From: Bacteroidia bacterium
Lineage (GTDB): Bacteria; Bacteroidota; Bacteroidia; B-17B0; Aurantibacillaceae
Reading direction: 5' to 3'
Length of the DNA: 64,000 nucleotides
Assembly (NCBI GenBank): GCA_025455485.1
Contig: JALOMJ010000002.1
Span: 1 to 64,000 of the forward strand
The notes under the pieces: generated by a model
Database searches by the model: none
What the model saw: the letters and a program-made list of their open reading frames with translations, nothing else
Told to the model about the DNA's origin: nothing
Program-made: the position numbers and the translations under genes
Shown: positions 1-10,306 of the stretch, one piece after another
Position numbering within the stretch: position 1 is the first letter of the stretch
Layout: each line of letters opens with the position of its first letter

Positions 1-1
1 T

Positions 2-325
2 GTTAACTTTCAAAATAAGTTTTACCGTATTCCGGTATTTGGTGCCATTTCATTTTTAGTTGCCATGGTTGAGGTAAGGCAAACCGGCTTTTATGACCCT
101 CGTTTTGGAACCTATACCGGCGGCATGACCACCACCGAACAGAGAGAATTTGTAATGAATTTTTATGACGGCAAACTCAATCAACTGAAACAATCGGAGG
201 TGGAGCTGTTATTACAACGCGACAGGGCCCTTTACGATGAATATTCAAAATTGAGTAACCGAAAGCAAAAAGAACAACTCTACCGTTATATACGCAGGTT
301 CAACGTTTTAAATGCAAAAGAATAA
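2..325 (+). CDS. C-terminal part of an unidentified protein (5' end outside window)
   Basis: Frame stays open upstream of the listed ATG at 65 to the window edge (VNFQNKFYRIPVFGAISFLVAMVEV...). Confidence 0.5.
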   Translation, partial: VNFQNKFYRIPVFGAISFLVAMVEVRQTGFYDPRFGTYTGGMTTTEQREFVMNFYDGKLNQLKQSEVELLLQRDRALYDEYSKLSNRKQKEQLYRYIRRFNVLNAKE

Positions 326-598
326 AGTCAAAAGAACTAAGTCAAAAGTCAAATTTAGGTTTGGACATTAAAAAGCAGGCTAAATGATTTGTCTGCTAGG
401 AACACCCGAATTTGGCAAGATTTGGCAGTAGTTCCAGCATTTATCGATGCTTTAACAATAATTTAACAGTAAAAATTTGCACTTATGGCCTTTAAATGCC
501 GATATTTGCGGCAGTAAATCTGGTGTTAGTGTAAATTATTGAAAATCAAAAAGATACAATTAACGCGCTGATTAACAAATATTTAACATTAAGATAAA

Positions 599-1963
599 AT
601 GAAAACAACAAACCCTGTGATCGACACTTTGGTAGAAAACCAAACTCAATTCATGAACAATTGGATGGACTCTGCTAAGAAAATGCAGGCAGCCTTTACC
701 AATGGAAACATTACCAGTGAAGGTCAAAGCCTTTACAAGGAGTATTTTGACAAACAAATGGAGTTATTCAAAAATTTCCAAAAGCAATCAACCGGCATGT
801 TTGATGCTCAGGAAAATAACCCACAAGAGTTTTTCAAAAATTGGTTCAACCAGCAATCAAAATACGCCAAACAAATGGCTGATTTTAACCAAAGCATCAA
901 TAACAGCTTCCAGAATTTCGGAAAGCCGGCTCAGGATTACATGGCCAATTTTAATCAGGCGAACACGGCGTTTACAAACATTTACAATGCCTGGATGAAC
1001 ACACTTAATTCTACCTACGATACCATGAGTCGCCAAATGAACAGCACTTTCAATAAAGATGTGTTCAGCAATTTTATGCAAGGTAATCAGGTGTACAACA
1101 AAATGATTGAGATTTTCCAGCCCATGATGGATGCCATGCAAAAAGGCCAATTCAACATGGATTCATTCAAAAATTTCTATACGGCAGATCAAATCACCAA
1201 CCTTACCAAACACATGTTTGGCGGCATGATGATGAACGAATCATCAATTAAGGAAGTGTATGACAACAGCATAAAACAATTGCATACATTTTTCGCCAGC
1301 CAAAACAATCTGAGCAAAGAATATTACACGCAAATGCAAAACATCAGCAATAATTTCCCTAGTCTTTTCGGAAACAGTGCGGTGACAAATCTTCGTGATC
1401 TTTACGGCCACATGAGCAATGTGTTTGGAAAAACATTCGAACCTTTGATGAAAGTGGTTAATCCGGGTAAAGAAAAAGAAAACATTGAAGAAGTGATTGC
1501 ATTGATGGACCGTATTGCAGAATACACCATTAAGCAAGCTGAAATGCACTCTTTCTTGAGCAACACCACCAAAACCAGTCTTGAAAAAGTAGCTGAGCAA
1601 TTTGCTGCTAAATATGGTAAAATGACCAGCATGACTGAGTTGCCAAGTACACAAGAAATGTTCAGCGAGTGGGTAAAAATTAACGAGCAATTGTTTACTG
1701 AGCTTTTTGCCAGCGAAGAATTCAGCAAAGTAAAGGCCGAAGCAATCAATTTGAGCCTTGACGTTAAAAAGCAATTTGAAAAACAATTCGAAAACAACTT
1801 CGGTCATTTTCCTGTAGTTTTCAAAAGTGAAGTAGAAGAACTCCACAAAACCATCTATGACCTTAAAAAACAAGTAAAAGAACTTTCGTCAAAATTAAAC
1901 GGACAAGCAGTTTCTTCACTTGAACTTACTGAAGAAGGCGTTTCTAAAAGCCGCAAAAAGTAA
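599..1963 (+). CDS. phaE: PhaE-like subunit of class III PHA synthase / phasin-like protein
   Basis: Gln/Asn/Phe-rich helical N-terminus and PhaE-like C-terminus; phaC-like gene close downstream. Confidence 0.7.
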   Translation: MKTTNPVIDTLVENQTQFMNNWMDSAKKMQAAFTNGNITSEGQSLYKEYFDKQMELFKNFQKQSTGMFDAQENNPQEFFKNWFNQQSKYAKQMADFNQSINNSFQNFGKPAQDYMANFNQANTAFTNIYNAWMNTLNSTYDTMSRQMNSTFNKDVFSNFMQGNQVYNKMIEIFQPMMDAMQKGQFNMDSFKNFYTADQITNLTKHMFGGMMMNESSIKEVYDNSIKQLHTFFASQNNLSKEYYTQMQNISNNFPSLFGNSAVTNLRDLYGHMSNVFGKTFEPLMKVVNPGKEKENIEEVIALMDRIAEYTIKQAEMHSFLSNTTKTSLEKVAEQFAAKYGKMTSMTELPSTQEMFSEWVKINEQLFTELFASEEFSKVKAEAINLSLDVKKQFEKQFENNFGHFPVVFKSEVEELHKTIYDLKKQVKELSSKLNGQAVSSLELTEEGVSKSRKK

Positions 1964-1983
1964 TTTTTAGTTAGCATTAAATG

Positions 1984-2015
1984 AGGCCGTATGTGAAAGC
2001 ATACGGCCTTTTTTA
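1984..2015 (+). terminator. Rho-independent terminator after phaE-like gene
   Basis: AGGCCGTATG-TGAAAG-CATACGGCCT followed by T-run. Confidence 0.85.
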
Positions 2016-2074
2016 TTTAATTTGTTTCCGAAAGCAGCAAATGCCTTATCTGCTAAAAGCGTTTGAACAACACA

Positions 2075-3874
2075 ATGACATATCGCACACTGTTCATTGG
2101 ATTTTTATGCTCCATACTTGTTGTGTTTTTTTCTACCCGTTCGCTCAATTCCCCATGGCACCGCTTTATAGGAGGCGATGGTTTTGGCTATTATGCTTAC
2201 CTGCCTGCAAAATACATTTACCACGATGAGCAGTATGAATTCAAATGGTTTAATGAGGTATATGCGCTGGAATACCCTAATTTAATCAGTGAAAATGCAA
2301 GCAATCATTTTCTGGTTGATTACAAAGACAAAAAAGTCAATAAGTATTACCCCGGATTATCGCTGGTGTGGTTGCCGTTTTTTGCCTTGGCGCATGTCTT
2401 TGCTCTGGTCTTTCAGTTCCCAACCAATGGATTTTCATTACCCTATCAATGGGCCATTGGCTTTGCATCTTTGTTTTATCTTTTTCTCGGACTTCTCTAT
2501 CTGAGGAAATTACTCCTCCGCTTCTCCGGGAAAGCCTGGGTGGCCGTATTAGTTCCAGTGTTGTTATTTTATGGTACGCATCTTTTTGACTATGCTATCA
2601 ACTTGAATTCTCTGTCTCATGTATATTCGTTCAGCATCATCACGCTTTTTTCTTATTACACCTTCAGGTTTTTTAATGAGGAGGAAAACCAACTTTTGCA
2701 CCTGTGTTTGCTTATTTTTCTTTTCGTCGTATTGGTGTCCATTCGTCCGATGAATAGTCTTGTCCTTGGCCTTATACCTGCTTTGTCTCTCAGGAAGTGG
2801 ACACCTCAAGCTATTGTTTTAGTTAAACCGGGCATTGCTCCGTATGCAATCATGGCGCTAACACTATTTGTGGTGTTTAGACAGTGCTTTATTTTAAAAA
2901 CTGCTACAGGTGATTTTTTACCCAACACCTATCAAGCAGAGCCTTTCCATTTTTTCAATCCTGAACTGTTAAAGGCAACATTTGGTTTTCAGTATGGCGT
3001 TTTTTTGTATGCACCATTACTTTTATTTTCACTGGGTGGGGCTTATTTTTTTCCTGACAAACTTAAACGTTGGATTCTGCCTTTGCTCTTTCTTTTTGTT
3101 CTTTACGTTTATGCTTCCTGGTGGTTTTGGCCAATTTGCACACGTGCCAGCATAGATTTTTATGTTATACCTGCTATTTTACTCGCCACACTTTTTAACC
3201 GGCTGCAAGGTAAACCTGCAAAAATCATATTTACCTTATTTTCTGTAGCGCTGTGTTTTTATTATCAGTTAAAACTCCTACAATTTAACAGGGGTATTTT
3301 AGATAAAAATTACACGTATGCGAAATTGTATTTCGATAATTTTTTCAAAGTTAATGCCATTCAGCAATTTGTTGTGCCGCCTTATACTATATTGAACAGC
3401 GTTTCAATGACGAACGGTTTTGAAGACAGTGGTTATACGGGTTCAAGGTCGGATTCTATTGTCTTGAGCGGAAAGCACTCAGTATGCCTTGATGTAAACA
3501 CAGAATACGGTGCCGAGTTGAGTACAATAGTTCCTGACTTGTTTTTCGATCAGGGTATTGCAAAAATTCGTTATACGGTGCATGTGATGGCTTTGCAGGA
3601 GCTTCGGGAATTTCAGGTATACATGAACTTCATTGACAATGAAGGAAAGCAAACGTTATCTATACCATTCTACGTAAAAAGAGACGTGTTAAATCAAGAG
3701 ACGTGGTTAAAAATGGAATTTGGTCATGAATTTAATCAAATGGAATTAGCCCAACTAAAAGACAATTCGGTACAAGTGTTTATATGGAACAGCGGCAAAA
3801 AAAGCCGGCTTTATGTCGACGATGTGAAGCTGGAGTTTTTTCTTTGCGACCGGAGTGCAGAAATAGTTCCCTAA
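2075..3874 (+). CDS. Polytopic membrane protein, possibly glycosyltransferase-like
   Basis: About 600 aa with many hydrophobic helices and a soluble C-terminal domain; ATG at 2075 preferred over the TTG at 2063. Confidence 0.6.
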   Translation: MTYRTLFIGFLCSILVVFFSTRSLNSPWHRFIGGDGFGYYAYLPAKYIYHDEQYEFKWFNEVYALEYPNLISENASNHFLVDYKDKKVNKYYPGLSLVWLPFFALAHVFALVFQFPTNGFSLPYQWAIGFASLFYLFLGLLYLRKLLLRFSGKAWVAVLVPVLLFYGTHLFDYAINLNSLSHVYSFSIITLFSYYTFRFFNEEENQLLHLCLLIFLFVVLVSIRPMNSLVLGLIPALSLRKWTPQAIVLVKPGIAPYAIMALTLFVVFRQCFILKTATGDFLPNTYQAEPFHFFNPELLKATFGFQYGVFLYAPLLLFSLGGAYFFPDKLKRWILPLLFLFVLYVYASWWFWPICTRASIDFYVIPAILLATLFNRLQGKPAKIIFTLFSVALCFYYQLKLLQFNRGILDKNYTYAKLYFDNFFKVNAIQQFVVPPYTILNSVSMTNGFEDSGYTGSRSDSIVLSGKHSVCLDVNTEYGAELSTIVPDLFFDQGIAKIRYTVHVMALQELREFQVYMNFIDNEGKQTLSIPFYVKRDVLNQETWLKMEFGHEFNQMELAQLKDNSVQVFIWNSGKKSRLYVDDVKLEFFLCDRSAEIVP

Positions 3875-3921
3875 GCCGTAAACACGCGAATTAATTGTAT
3901 TTTTGTTCAAAATAAATGACT

Positions 3922-4968
3922 ATGGAAAAACTGGTGCAAGAATTTCATAACATGAGTAACAAGCTTTTGAAAGGCTTTGATACCTTAAGCAAAATTCAGG
4001 ATGTTGATATTGCGACAAGTCCGAAAACAGCAGTGTATAAAGAAGACAAACTAACCTTATACCGTTACGACAGAGAAACCGAAGCCACCTACAAAACCCC
4101 GGTTTTAATTGTTTACGCATTGGTAAATACCTATAAAATGCTTGACTTGCAGCCCGATCGGTCTTATATTAAAAATTTATTGGCGGCCGGTTTAGATGTT
4201 TATTTGATTGATTGGGGTTTTCCGGGCAAAGGCGACAGGTATTTAAGTTTGGACGATTACATTAACGGATACATCAATAATTGTGTGGATGTCATCCGTA
4301 AAAAACACCGCGTGGAAAGCATTAACATAATGAGCATTTGTCAAGGTGGCACCATGAGTGTGATTTATGCTTCTTTGTTTCCTAACAAGGTTAAAAATCT
4401 TGTAACCCATGTCACTCCTATTGATTTTAAAGGCAATGATGGTTTGTTGTTCCGTTGGAGCAAGGACATGGATTTTGATAAATTGGTGGATGCCAACCAT
4501 GGCTTGGTGCCAGGTGATTTCCTGAACCAGGGTTTTGACATGTTAAAACCCATGATGAAAGTTCAAAAGCAGCAGGCGCTCACCAACTCCCTTGATGATA
4601 AAGACAAACTGCTTAATTTTCTAAGGATGGAAAAATGGATTTCTGAGAGTCCTGATCAGGCGGGTGAATGTTTTCGGCAATTTATGACCGATTTGTATCA
4701 AAAAAATAAATTGGTAACAGGTGAATTGGAAGTAGGAGGTAAAAAAGTGAATTTAAAAAACCTCACGTCGCCACTGTTAAACATTTATGCCACAGAAGAT
4801 CACCTTGTTCCACCTTCGTCAACAATTCCTTTAAACGAACTTGTGGGAAGCACGGACAAAGAATTGTATAGTTTTAAAGGCGGTCACATCGGTGTATTTG
4901 TTGGTGGAAAATCGCAAAAGGAATTGGCCCCTGCTGTAACGGCCTGGCTGAAACAAAGAGACAATTAG
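3922..4968 (+). CDS. phaC: Class III poly(3-hydroxyalkanoate) synthase subunit PhaC
   Basis: Alpha/beta hydrolase with lipase-like box SICQGG, PhaC-like VYALVN and DWGFPGKGDR segments, and C-terminal GGHIGVFVGG. Confidence 0.9.
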   Translation: MEKLVQEFHNMSNKLLKGFDTLSKIQDVDIATSPKTAVYKEDKLTLYRYDRETEATYKTPVLIVYALVNTYKMLDLQPDRSYIKNLLAAGLDVYLIDWGFPGKGDRYLSLDDYINGYINNCVDVIRKKHRVESINIMSICQGGTMSVIYASLFPNKVKNLVTHVTPIDFKGNDGLLFRWSKDMDFDKLVDANHGLVPGDFLNQGFDMLKPMMKVQKQQALTNSLDDKDKLLNFLRMEKWISESPDQAGECFRQFMTDLYQKNKLVTGELEVGGKKVNLKNLTSPLLNIYATEDHLVPPSSTIPLNELVGSTDKELYSFKGGHIGVFVGGKSQKELAPAVTAWLKQRDN

Positions 4969-4988
4969 GGGATACCCGTTTGAATGAA

Positions 4989-5016
4989 AGGTCTGTTTTA
5001 AACAGGCCTTTTTTTG
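4989..5016 (+). terminator. Rho-independent terminator after phaC
   Basis: AGGTCTGTTT/AAACAGGCCT hairpin (one G-U) followed by T-run. Confidence 0.75.
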
Positions 5017-5103
5017 TAATTGAACCTGCTGTGGAAAGAAAGGGTAACCAAAATATAAAGATTTATTTAATTTCACACCGTTATTCAAATTAAAACAAAA
5101 GGT

Positions 5104-6039
5104 ATGAACGCAGAAGCTAATCAAAAAACCGAATTACAGGTCTTGTTTCATTTTTTGAAACGTTACCGAATGCCGTTGTTTTTTGTATCCTTCACTTGTG
5201 CTGTGCTTTCCGCAGCAATAAGTTTTATGATACCTAAAGAGTACGTTTCAACAGCTGTGGTTTTCCCTCCCGCCAGCCTCTCTCTTGATCTAAGCACTGA
5301 AAACCCGAATTTTGGATACGATATCGAGGCTGACCGTTTGTTGCAGATTTTACAATCAAAACAAATCAGAGATTCTGTGATAAAGCGGTATAACCTTGTA
5401 GAGTATTATGAAATTGATAAAAGTGAAAGGGATTGGCTTTCTAAAACCGACAAAGCCTATAGAAAGGACCTTGAGTTCAAACGCAGCACATTTATGTCCA
5501 TAATCATAAATTGCCAAACCAAAGACCCCGAACTTTCTGCCGGCATAGTCAATTACATTCTTGAAATGGCCGACATTGTGAGGGAAAAGATTTATAAGCA
5601 AAATGTAAAGCTGGCTTATGCAAAGGTACTCGACGAATACACGAGTGAAAAAGCCATTACCGATTCACTTTACTTAATTTTAAAAAGAAGATTTTCTGAG
5701 GTTGGAGTTTCAGATTTACTGCTGTTGGCGCCCAATGCCCAATTAAATTTTAATTTGCAGCAAATCAGCAATAAAAATTCAGCTAACACCGATCTGAGTT
5801 TGCTTGGTGCTGAAATTTTGAAATACCGCTTTCATCTTGAAAGACAAAATGAATTTGAAAAGAATTCAAAACACATTGCTAAAATGCTGGAGTATCCCAT
5901 TTCGCGCATCCACGTGCTCGATTCAGCCGAACCAAATTACCGAAAAGCATACCCTATGGTAACTGTAAATGTTATTGTGTCATTTGTTCTGGGCTTTCTT
6001 TTTACCAGCATCTATTTCATTATAAAACCAAAAACCTGA
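5104..6039 (+). CDS. Wzz/chain-length-determinant-like protein
   Basis: Two terminal TM segments, PKEYVSTAVVFPP motif, C-terminal YRKAYPMVTVNVIVSFVLGFL. Confidence 0.7.
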   Translation: MNAEANQKTELQVLFHFLKRYRMPLFFVSFTCAVLSAAISFMIPKEYVSTAVVFPPASLSLDLSTENPNFGYDIEADRLLQILQSKQIRDSVIKRYNLVEYYEIDKSERDWLSKTDKAYRKDLEFKRSTFMSIIINCQTKDPELSAGIVNYILEMADIVREKIYKQNVKLAYAKVLDEYTSEKAITDSLYLILKRRFSEVGVSDLLLLAPNAQLNFNLQQISNKNSANTDLSLLGAEILKYRFHLERQNEFEKNSKHIAKMLEYPISRIHVLDSAEPNYRKAYPMVTVNVIVSFVLGFLFTSIYFIIKPKT

Positions 6040-7527
6040 GTGCTGCCAGAGGCGAATACCGGCATAAAAAAATCAGATCTTTGGGTAGGTGTAAGTATCA
6101 TCCTGCTGCTGATATGGTATAATATCAATCTGATGCATAGGTATTCAGAGTACAATCAAATTCTTTTGTTTTTTGTTTTTCTGATTTTTCTCTCCTACTT
6201 GTTACTAAATAAAAGAGAGCAGTTGTATTATTTGTTGGTGTTTACCATCCCCTTAAGTGTAACATTTCCGATTAATGAAAGCAGTACCTTAAACGGACCA
6301 TCAGAGCTAATTTGTGCATTACTTGGTTTGTACTTTCTGCTTGCTTACCTGAATGGAAAAGCTTTAAGAAAAGATTTGCTGAAACATCCGATAAGTATTT
6401 TGTTGTTGTTGGATTTGCTTTGGATGCTGATAACCAGCTTTTCGAGTCAAATGCCGGAAGTTTCTGTTAAACGCTGGATCATTCGCTCAGTTTACCTGTG
6501 CGTGTATTATTTTATGTTTGCTGAATTTTTTCTTCAGAACAAAACCAAAATTCCAAAGGTGTTTGTTTATTATTGTTTAGGATTAATTCTACCTATAGTT
6601 TATTATTTGTATCAACACCAAAAAATTGGGTTTGCTATACAGGGTTCTACTGCTTTCAGTAGGCCGTTTTACAATGATCATACTGTGTATGGCGCCGCCT
6701 TGGTGTTTTTTTTACCCTTTCTGTATTATTATACCTACAGATCAATTCAGAATTTTAATTACAGACTGTTTTATATACTGCTGGCGGCATTAATTTTAGT
6801 GGCTTCTTTCTTTTCTTATTCCAGGGCGGCCTGGCTTAGTTTATTGTGTGCTTTTGGTGTTTACCTGATATTTAAATGGAAAATAAAATCAAGAACTATT
6901 CTCACAGGAATTCTGGCAGTTGCCATGGTTGGTGTTTTTTTCAGTGGCAGTGTAATAGATTATTTTAGCAGAAGTAAGGTAAAAAGTCATGGTGGTGATG
7001 TGAGTCAGCATTTTAAATCGGTAACAAACATTAGTACCGATGCTTCTAATGTTGAACGGATTAACCGATGGAAATGTGCCTGGAGAATGTTTAAGGATAA
7101 ACCTATGGCGGGCTTTGGGCCTGGAACCTATCAATTCTTTTACGGGCAGTTTCAGGTGAGCAGCGATTTGAATTATCACAGTACCTACGCCGGAAATAAA
7201 GGGCATGCGCATTCAGAATACCTCAATTACCTCAGCGAAACGGGTTTACCCGGTTTGCTTATTTTTATAATGATTATGGTTTTTGTTGGAAAAACTGCAG
7301 CCAATTTGATCAGAAAAAGTTATGCTGATAAAAGTACCAGTCACCTTGTAATGGTGCTTTACATGGGACTTATCACATTTTACATTCATTCTTTTTTTAA
7401 TGGATTTATTGAAAGTGATAAAATGGCTATGCCGGTTTTTGCCTCTATTGCTGCCATTGTTGCCATTGATCTCAACAGTAGGGCAAGTGCCCAGGAAATC
7501 CAAGGCAGAAGTATGTTGAAGTATTGA
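6040..7527 (+). CDS. O-antigen ligase / Wzy_C family membrane protein
   Basis: Polytopic; SRAAWLSLL and GFGPGTYQFFYGQF...HAHSEYLNYLSETGLPGLL motifs of O-antigen ligases. Confidence 0.8.
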   Translation: MLPEANTGIKKSDLWVGVSIILLLIWYNINLMHRYSEYNQILLFFVFLIFLSYLLLNKREQLYYLLVFTIPLSVTFPINESSTLNGPSELICALLGLYFLLAYLNGKALRKDLLKHPISILLLLDLLWMLITSFSSQMPEVSVKRWIIRSVYLCVYYFMFAEFFLQNKTKIPKVFVYYCLGLILPIVYYLYQHQKIGFAIQGSTAFSRPFYNDHTVYGAALVFFLPFLYYYTYRSIQNFNYRLFYILLAALILVASFFSYSRAAWLSLLCAFGVYLIFKWKIKSRTILTGILAVAMVGVFFSGSVIDYFSRSKVKSHGGDVSQHFKSVTNISTDASNVERINRWKCAWRMFKDKPMAGFGPGTYQFFYGQFQVSSDLNYHSTYAGNKGHAHSEYLNYLSETGLPGLLIFIMIMVFVGKTAANLIRKSYADKSTSHLVMVLYMGLITFYIHSFFNGFIESDKMAMPVFASIAAIVAIDLNSRASAQEIQGRSMLKY

Positions 7528-7534
7528 TTAATTC

Positions 7535-7548
7535 ATGACATATATCAT
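7535..7548. promoter_or_regulatory. Crp/Fnr-type palindrome ATGACATATATCAT upstream of ccoI
   Basis: Matches ATGAY-N4-RTCAT; TAnnTTTG-like elements at 7593-7600 and 7620-7627. Confidence 0.65.
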
Positions 7549-7667
7549 CCCTGATTTTTGTTTTTTGTAATGGTGATTGCTGAACTGCAAATTACATTTG
7601 TAGTTTAGTTGCATACTTCTAACTTTGTTATGCAGGACTAATTTGATTTACCTGAATCGTCATCTTC

Positions 7668-10079
7668 ATGATTAAAGACCCAATCCATCCGCATCCAAAA
7701 ACCACCTGTTACCACTGTGGTGAGGATGTTATCGAAAGAGGCATACACCTTCAAGAAAAGGAGTTTTGTTGTACCGGATGTAAAACGGTTTATGAAATTC
7801 TTAATCAAAATAATTTATGTGAATATTATAGTCGGGAGGCGCAACCGGGCATCAATCAAAAACAACACATCAGAGAGGGCAAGTTTGGTTTTTTGGATGA
7901 TCAAGGCGTAACACAAAAACTCCTTCATTTTCAACAGGAGGAACAGTGCCATGTGATTTTTTATCTGCCGCAAATGCATTGCAGTTCGTGCATCTGGTTG
8001 CTGGAAAATCTTCCAAAAGTTAACCAAGGCATACTAAAATCTGAGGTTGATTTTATAAAGAAAGAAGTTCGTGTTATTTTTGATCAAACTAAAACAAGTC
8101 TGCGCAAAGTAGCCGAAACGCTTACTATGGTGGGGTATGAGCCACACATTAGTTTGCAGGATGTAGCCGATAAAAAGATAAGCAAACACAACAGATCCCG
8201 TATTGTAAAAATAGGAATTGCCGGGTTTTGTTTTGGAAACATTATGATGTTAAGTTTTCCGGAATATTTTTCATTAAATCCGGACGAGCACCCTGGCCTT
8301 AACACCTGGTTTAGCGCACTCAATGTGCTTCTGTCATTGCCTATATTCTTTTATTGTGCAAATGAATTTTTTGAATCCGCATACAAAGGTCTGCGACAAA
8401 AATTTTTGAACATTGATGCTCCCATTGCCTTGGCTATTGTAATCACCTTTGCGCGAAGCATTTATGAGATAGTTAGTGGCAGCGGTGCCGGGTATTTGGA
8501 TTCGATGAGTGGTATTGTATTTTTTATGCTTGTGGGCCGGTATTTTCAGGATAAAACCTATCAAAACCTTTCCTTTGAGCGGGATTACAAATCGTATTTT
8601 CCTTTGGGCGTTACATTGCTGGAGGCGGAGGGACTTGAAAAACAAATTCCGGTGTCGGAACTTAAGCCCGGTAACCGGATAAAAATCCATCACGGCGAAA
8701 TTATCCCGGCCGATTCCATTCTTTTTATGGGCAAGGCCAGTATTGATTATAGTTTTGTTAGCGGAGAATCTCTGCCGGTTGAAAAATCTATCGGGGAAAT
8801 TCTCTATGCCGGTGGAAAACAATGTGGCGGAGCAATAGAGCTGGAAGTAGTCAAAGAAATCTCTCAAAGTTACCTCACACGCTTATGGAACAACGATACT
8901 TTTAAGCAAGAAAAGGAAAGAGATAAACGTTCTTTTATACATTACCTGAGCCGATACTTCACCTATATTTTATTTAGCATCGCATTTTTTTCCACCCTTT
9001 ACTGGCAATTGGCCGATGCCACTAAAACATGGCAGGTGCTAACGGCCGTTCTAATTGTGGCCTGCCCTTGTGCACTGCTGTTAAGTGCAACCTTCACAAA
9101 TGGCAATATGTTGCATGCGCTGGGAGGAAAGGGTATTTATGTTAAAAATGCCGGTGTGTTGGAGGATATGTCGACTATCGATACCATAGTGTTTGATAAA
9201 ACGGGCACAATTACGGAGCAAATCGGCTCAGAAATGGTTTACAAAGGCGAGGAACTTAGTGATTATCAAAAGCAAATGTTTCGAACGCTTGCCGCACAAT
9301 CCAATCACCCCTTAAGCAAGGGCGTCTATGTGCAATTCCCGGCTTCCCTTAAACTTAAAATCACTTCGTTTTGGGAGGAAAAAGGCAAAGGCGTTTCTGC
9401 AATAGTGGATGGGCATGCCTTGCGTATGGGCTCATCTGAATGGGTAAAACAGGGCCTAAGCACTCCGGAAGCAAAACGCAGTTCGGTCTATTTGGTATTG
9501 GATGATGAGGTACTTGGTTTTTTTGAAGTAAACCACCATTACCGTTCACAGCTTAAGCAAGTTGTTGATGAATTGAAACAACAGTACACTTTGGCGGTAG
9601 TATCCGGTGATAATAATGCTGAAGAACAAAGATTACAAAAGCTTTTTGGAGATAACAGTAATTTGCTTTTTAATCGTCAGCCTCAGGATAAGCTGGAGTA
9701 CATTAAGCGTTTGCAGGAGCAGAACCATACAGTGATGATGGTAGGGGATGGCTTAAACGATGCCGGGGCCTTGCGTCAAAGTGATATTGGTATTGCCATT
9801 AGCGATAATACAAATACGTTTTCTCCATCCTGTGATGTGATTTTTTCGGGGCGGTCCTTTGCCTTGTTTGGTAGATTCATCCTGTTCTGTAAGCGCCAAA
9901 AACACATTATTTACGCAAGTTTTATTTTATCGATACTGTATAACATCGTGGGTTTGTATTTTGCCGTAAGCGGACAGCTGCAACCGGTAATTGCGGCTAT
10001 ATTGATGCCCATAAGTTCGGTTAGCATTGTTTTGTTTACCTCCGGAGCCACCCTTTTGTTGGCAAAAAAATTGCGCTAG
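7668..10079 (+). CDS. ccoI: cbb3 oxidase-associated copper-translocating P-type ATPase
   Basis: N-terminal Cys-rich region, HMA domain (HCSSC), CPC motif (VACPCALLLS), DKTGT, GDGLNDAGAL. Confidence 0.93.
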   Translation: MIKDPIHPHPKTTCYHCGEDVIERGIHLQEKEFCCTGCKTVYEILNQNNLCEYYSREAQPGINQKQHIREGKFGFLDDQGVTQKLLHFQQEEQCHVIFYLPQMHCSSCIWLLENLPKVNQGILKSEVDFIKKEVRVIFDQTKTSLRKVAETLTMVGYEPHISLQDVADKKISKHNRSRIVKIGIAGFCFGNIMMLSFPEYFSLNPDEHPGLNTWFSALNVLLSLPIFFYCANEFFESAYKGLRQKFLNIDAPIALAIVITFARSIYEIVSGSGAGYLDSMSGIVFFMLVGRYFQDKTYQNLSFERDYKSYFPLGVTLLEAEGLEKQIPVSELKPGNRIKIHHGEIIPADSILFMGKASIDYSFVSGESLPVEKSIGEILYAGGKQCGGAIELEVVKEISQSYLTRLWNNDTFKQEKERDKRSFIHYLSRYFTYILFSIAFFSTLYWQLADATKTWQVLTAVLIVACPCALLLSATFTNGNMLHALGGKGIYVKNAGVLEDMSTIDTIVFDKTGTITEQIGSEMVYKGEELSDYQKQMFRTLAAQSNHPLSKGVYVQFPASLKLKITSFWEEKGKGVSAIVDGHALRMGSSEWVKQGLSTPEAKRSSVYLVLDDEVLGFFEVNHHYRSQLKQVVDELKQQYTLAVVSGDNNAEEQRLQKLFGDNSNLLFNRQPQDKLEYIKRLQEQNHTVMMVGDGLNDAGALRQSDIGIAISDNTNTFSPSCDVIFSGRSFALFGRFILFCKRQKHIIYASFILSILYNIVGLYFAVSGQLQPVIAAILMPISSVSIVLFTSGATLLLAKKLR

Positions 10080-10219
10080 ATACAATTTATAAGCTGATTA
10101 CCAAAGCATTTCCAAGGGAACTTATGGCGGGGCAGTATACTAATTAACCAGTTGTTTAGATGGGCCAAAATAGCTTTATTTGTCAGGAATATTAAAATTG
10201 ACAATTCTCCTTCAAAAGT

Positions 10220-10233
10220 ATGACCTAAGTCAT
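10220..10233. promoter_or_regulatory. Crp/Fnr-type palindrome ATGACCTAAGTCAT upstream of nos cluster
   Basis: Perfect ATGAC-N4-GTCAT. Confidence 0.75.
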
Positions 10234-10251
10234 GTATATTTATAAATTAAA

Positions 10252-10269
10252 TCGGACATTTGAGTCCGA
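10252..10269. promoter_or_regulatory. Palindrome TCGGACATTTGAGTCCGA (putative Rrf2/NsrR-type box)
   Basis: Perfect 6-6-6 inverted repeat; same motif at 18855 and 24960. Confidence 0.7.
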
Positions 10270-10306
10270 GATTAATGTGCAATCTCACCTAATAAAAATA
10301 AAATCT

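Noticed and set aside
325-358. Direct repeat of AGTCAAAAG
   Set aside because: Short, low-complexity, no functional context.
1244-1873. 209-aa minus-strand ORF
   Set aside because: Fully antisense to the phaE-like gene; His/Phe-rich composition is a reverse-complement artefact.
3450-3467. TCGGATTCTATTGTCTTG as an Rrf2-type box
   Set aside because: Inside a coding region with a poor right half-site.
8334-8867. 177-aa minus-strand ORF
   Set aside because: Antisense inside ccoI, no recognisable domain.
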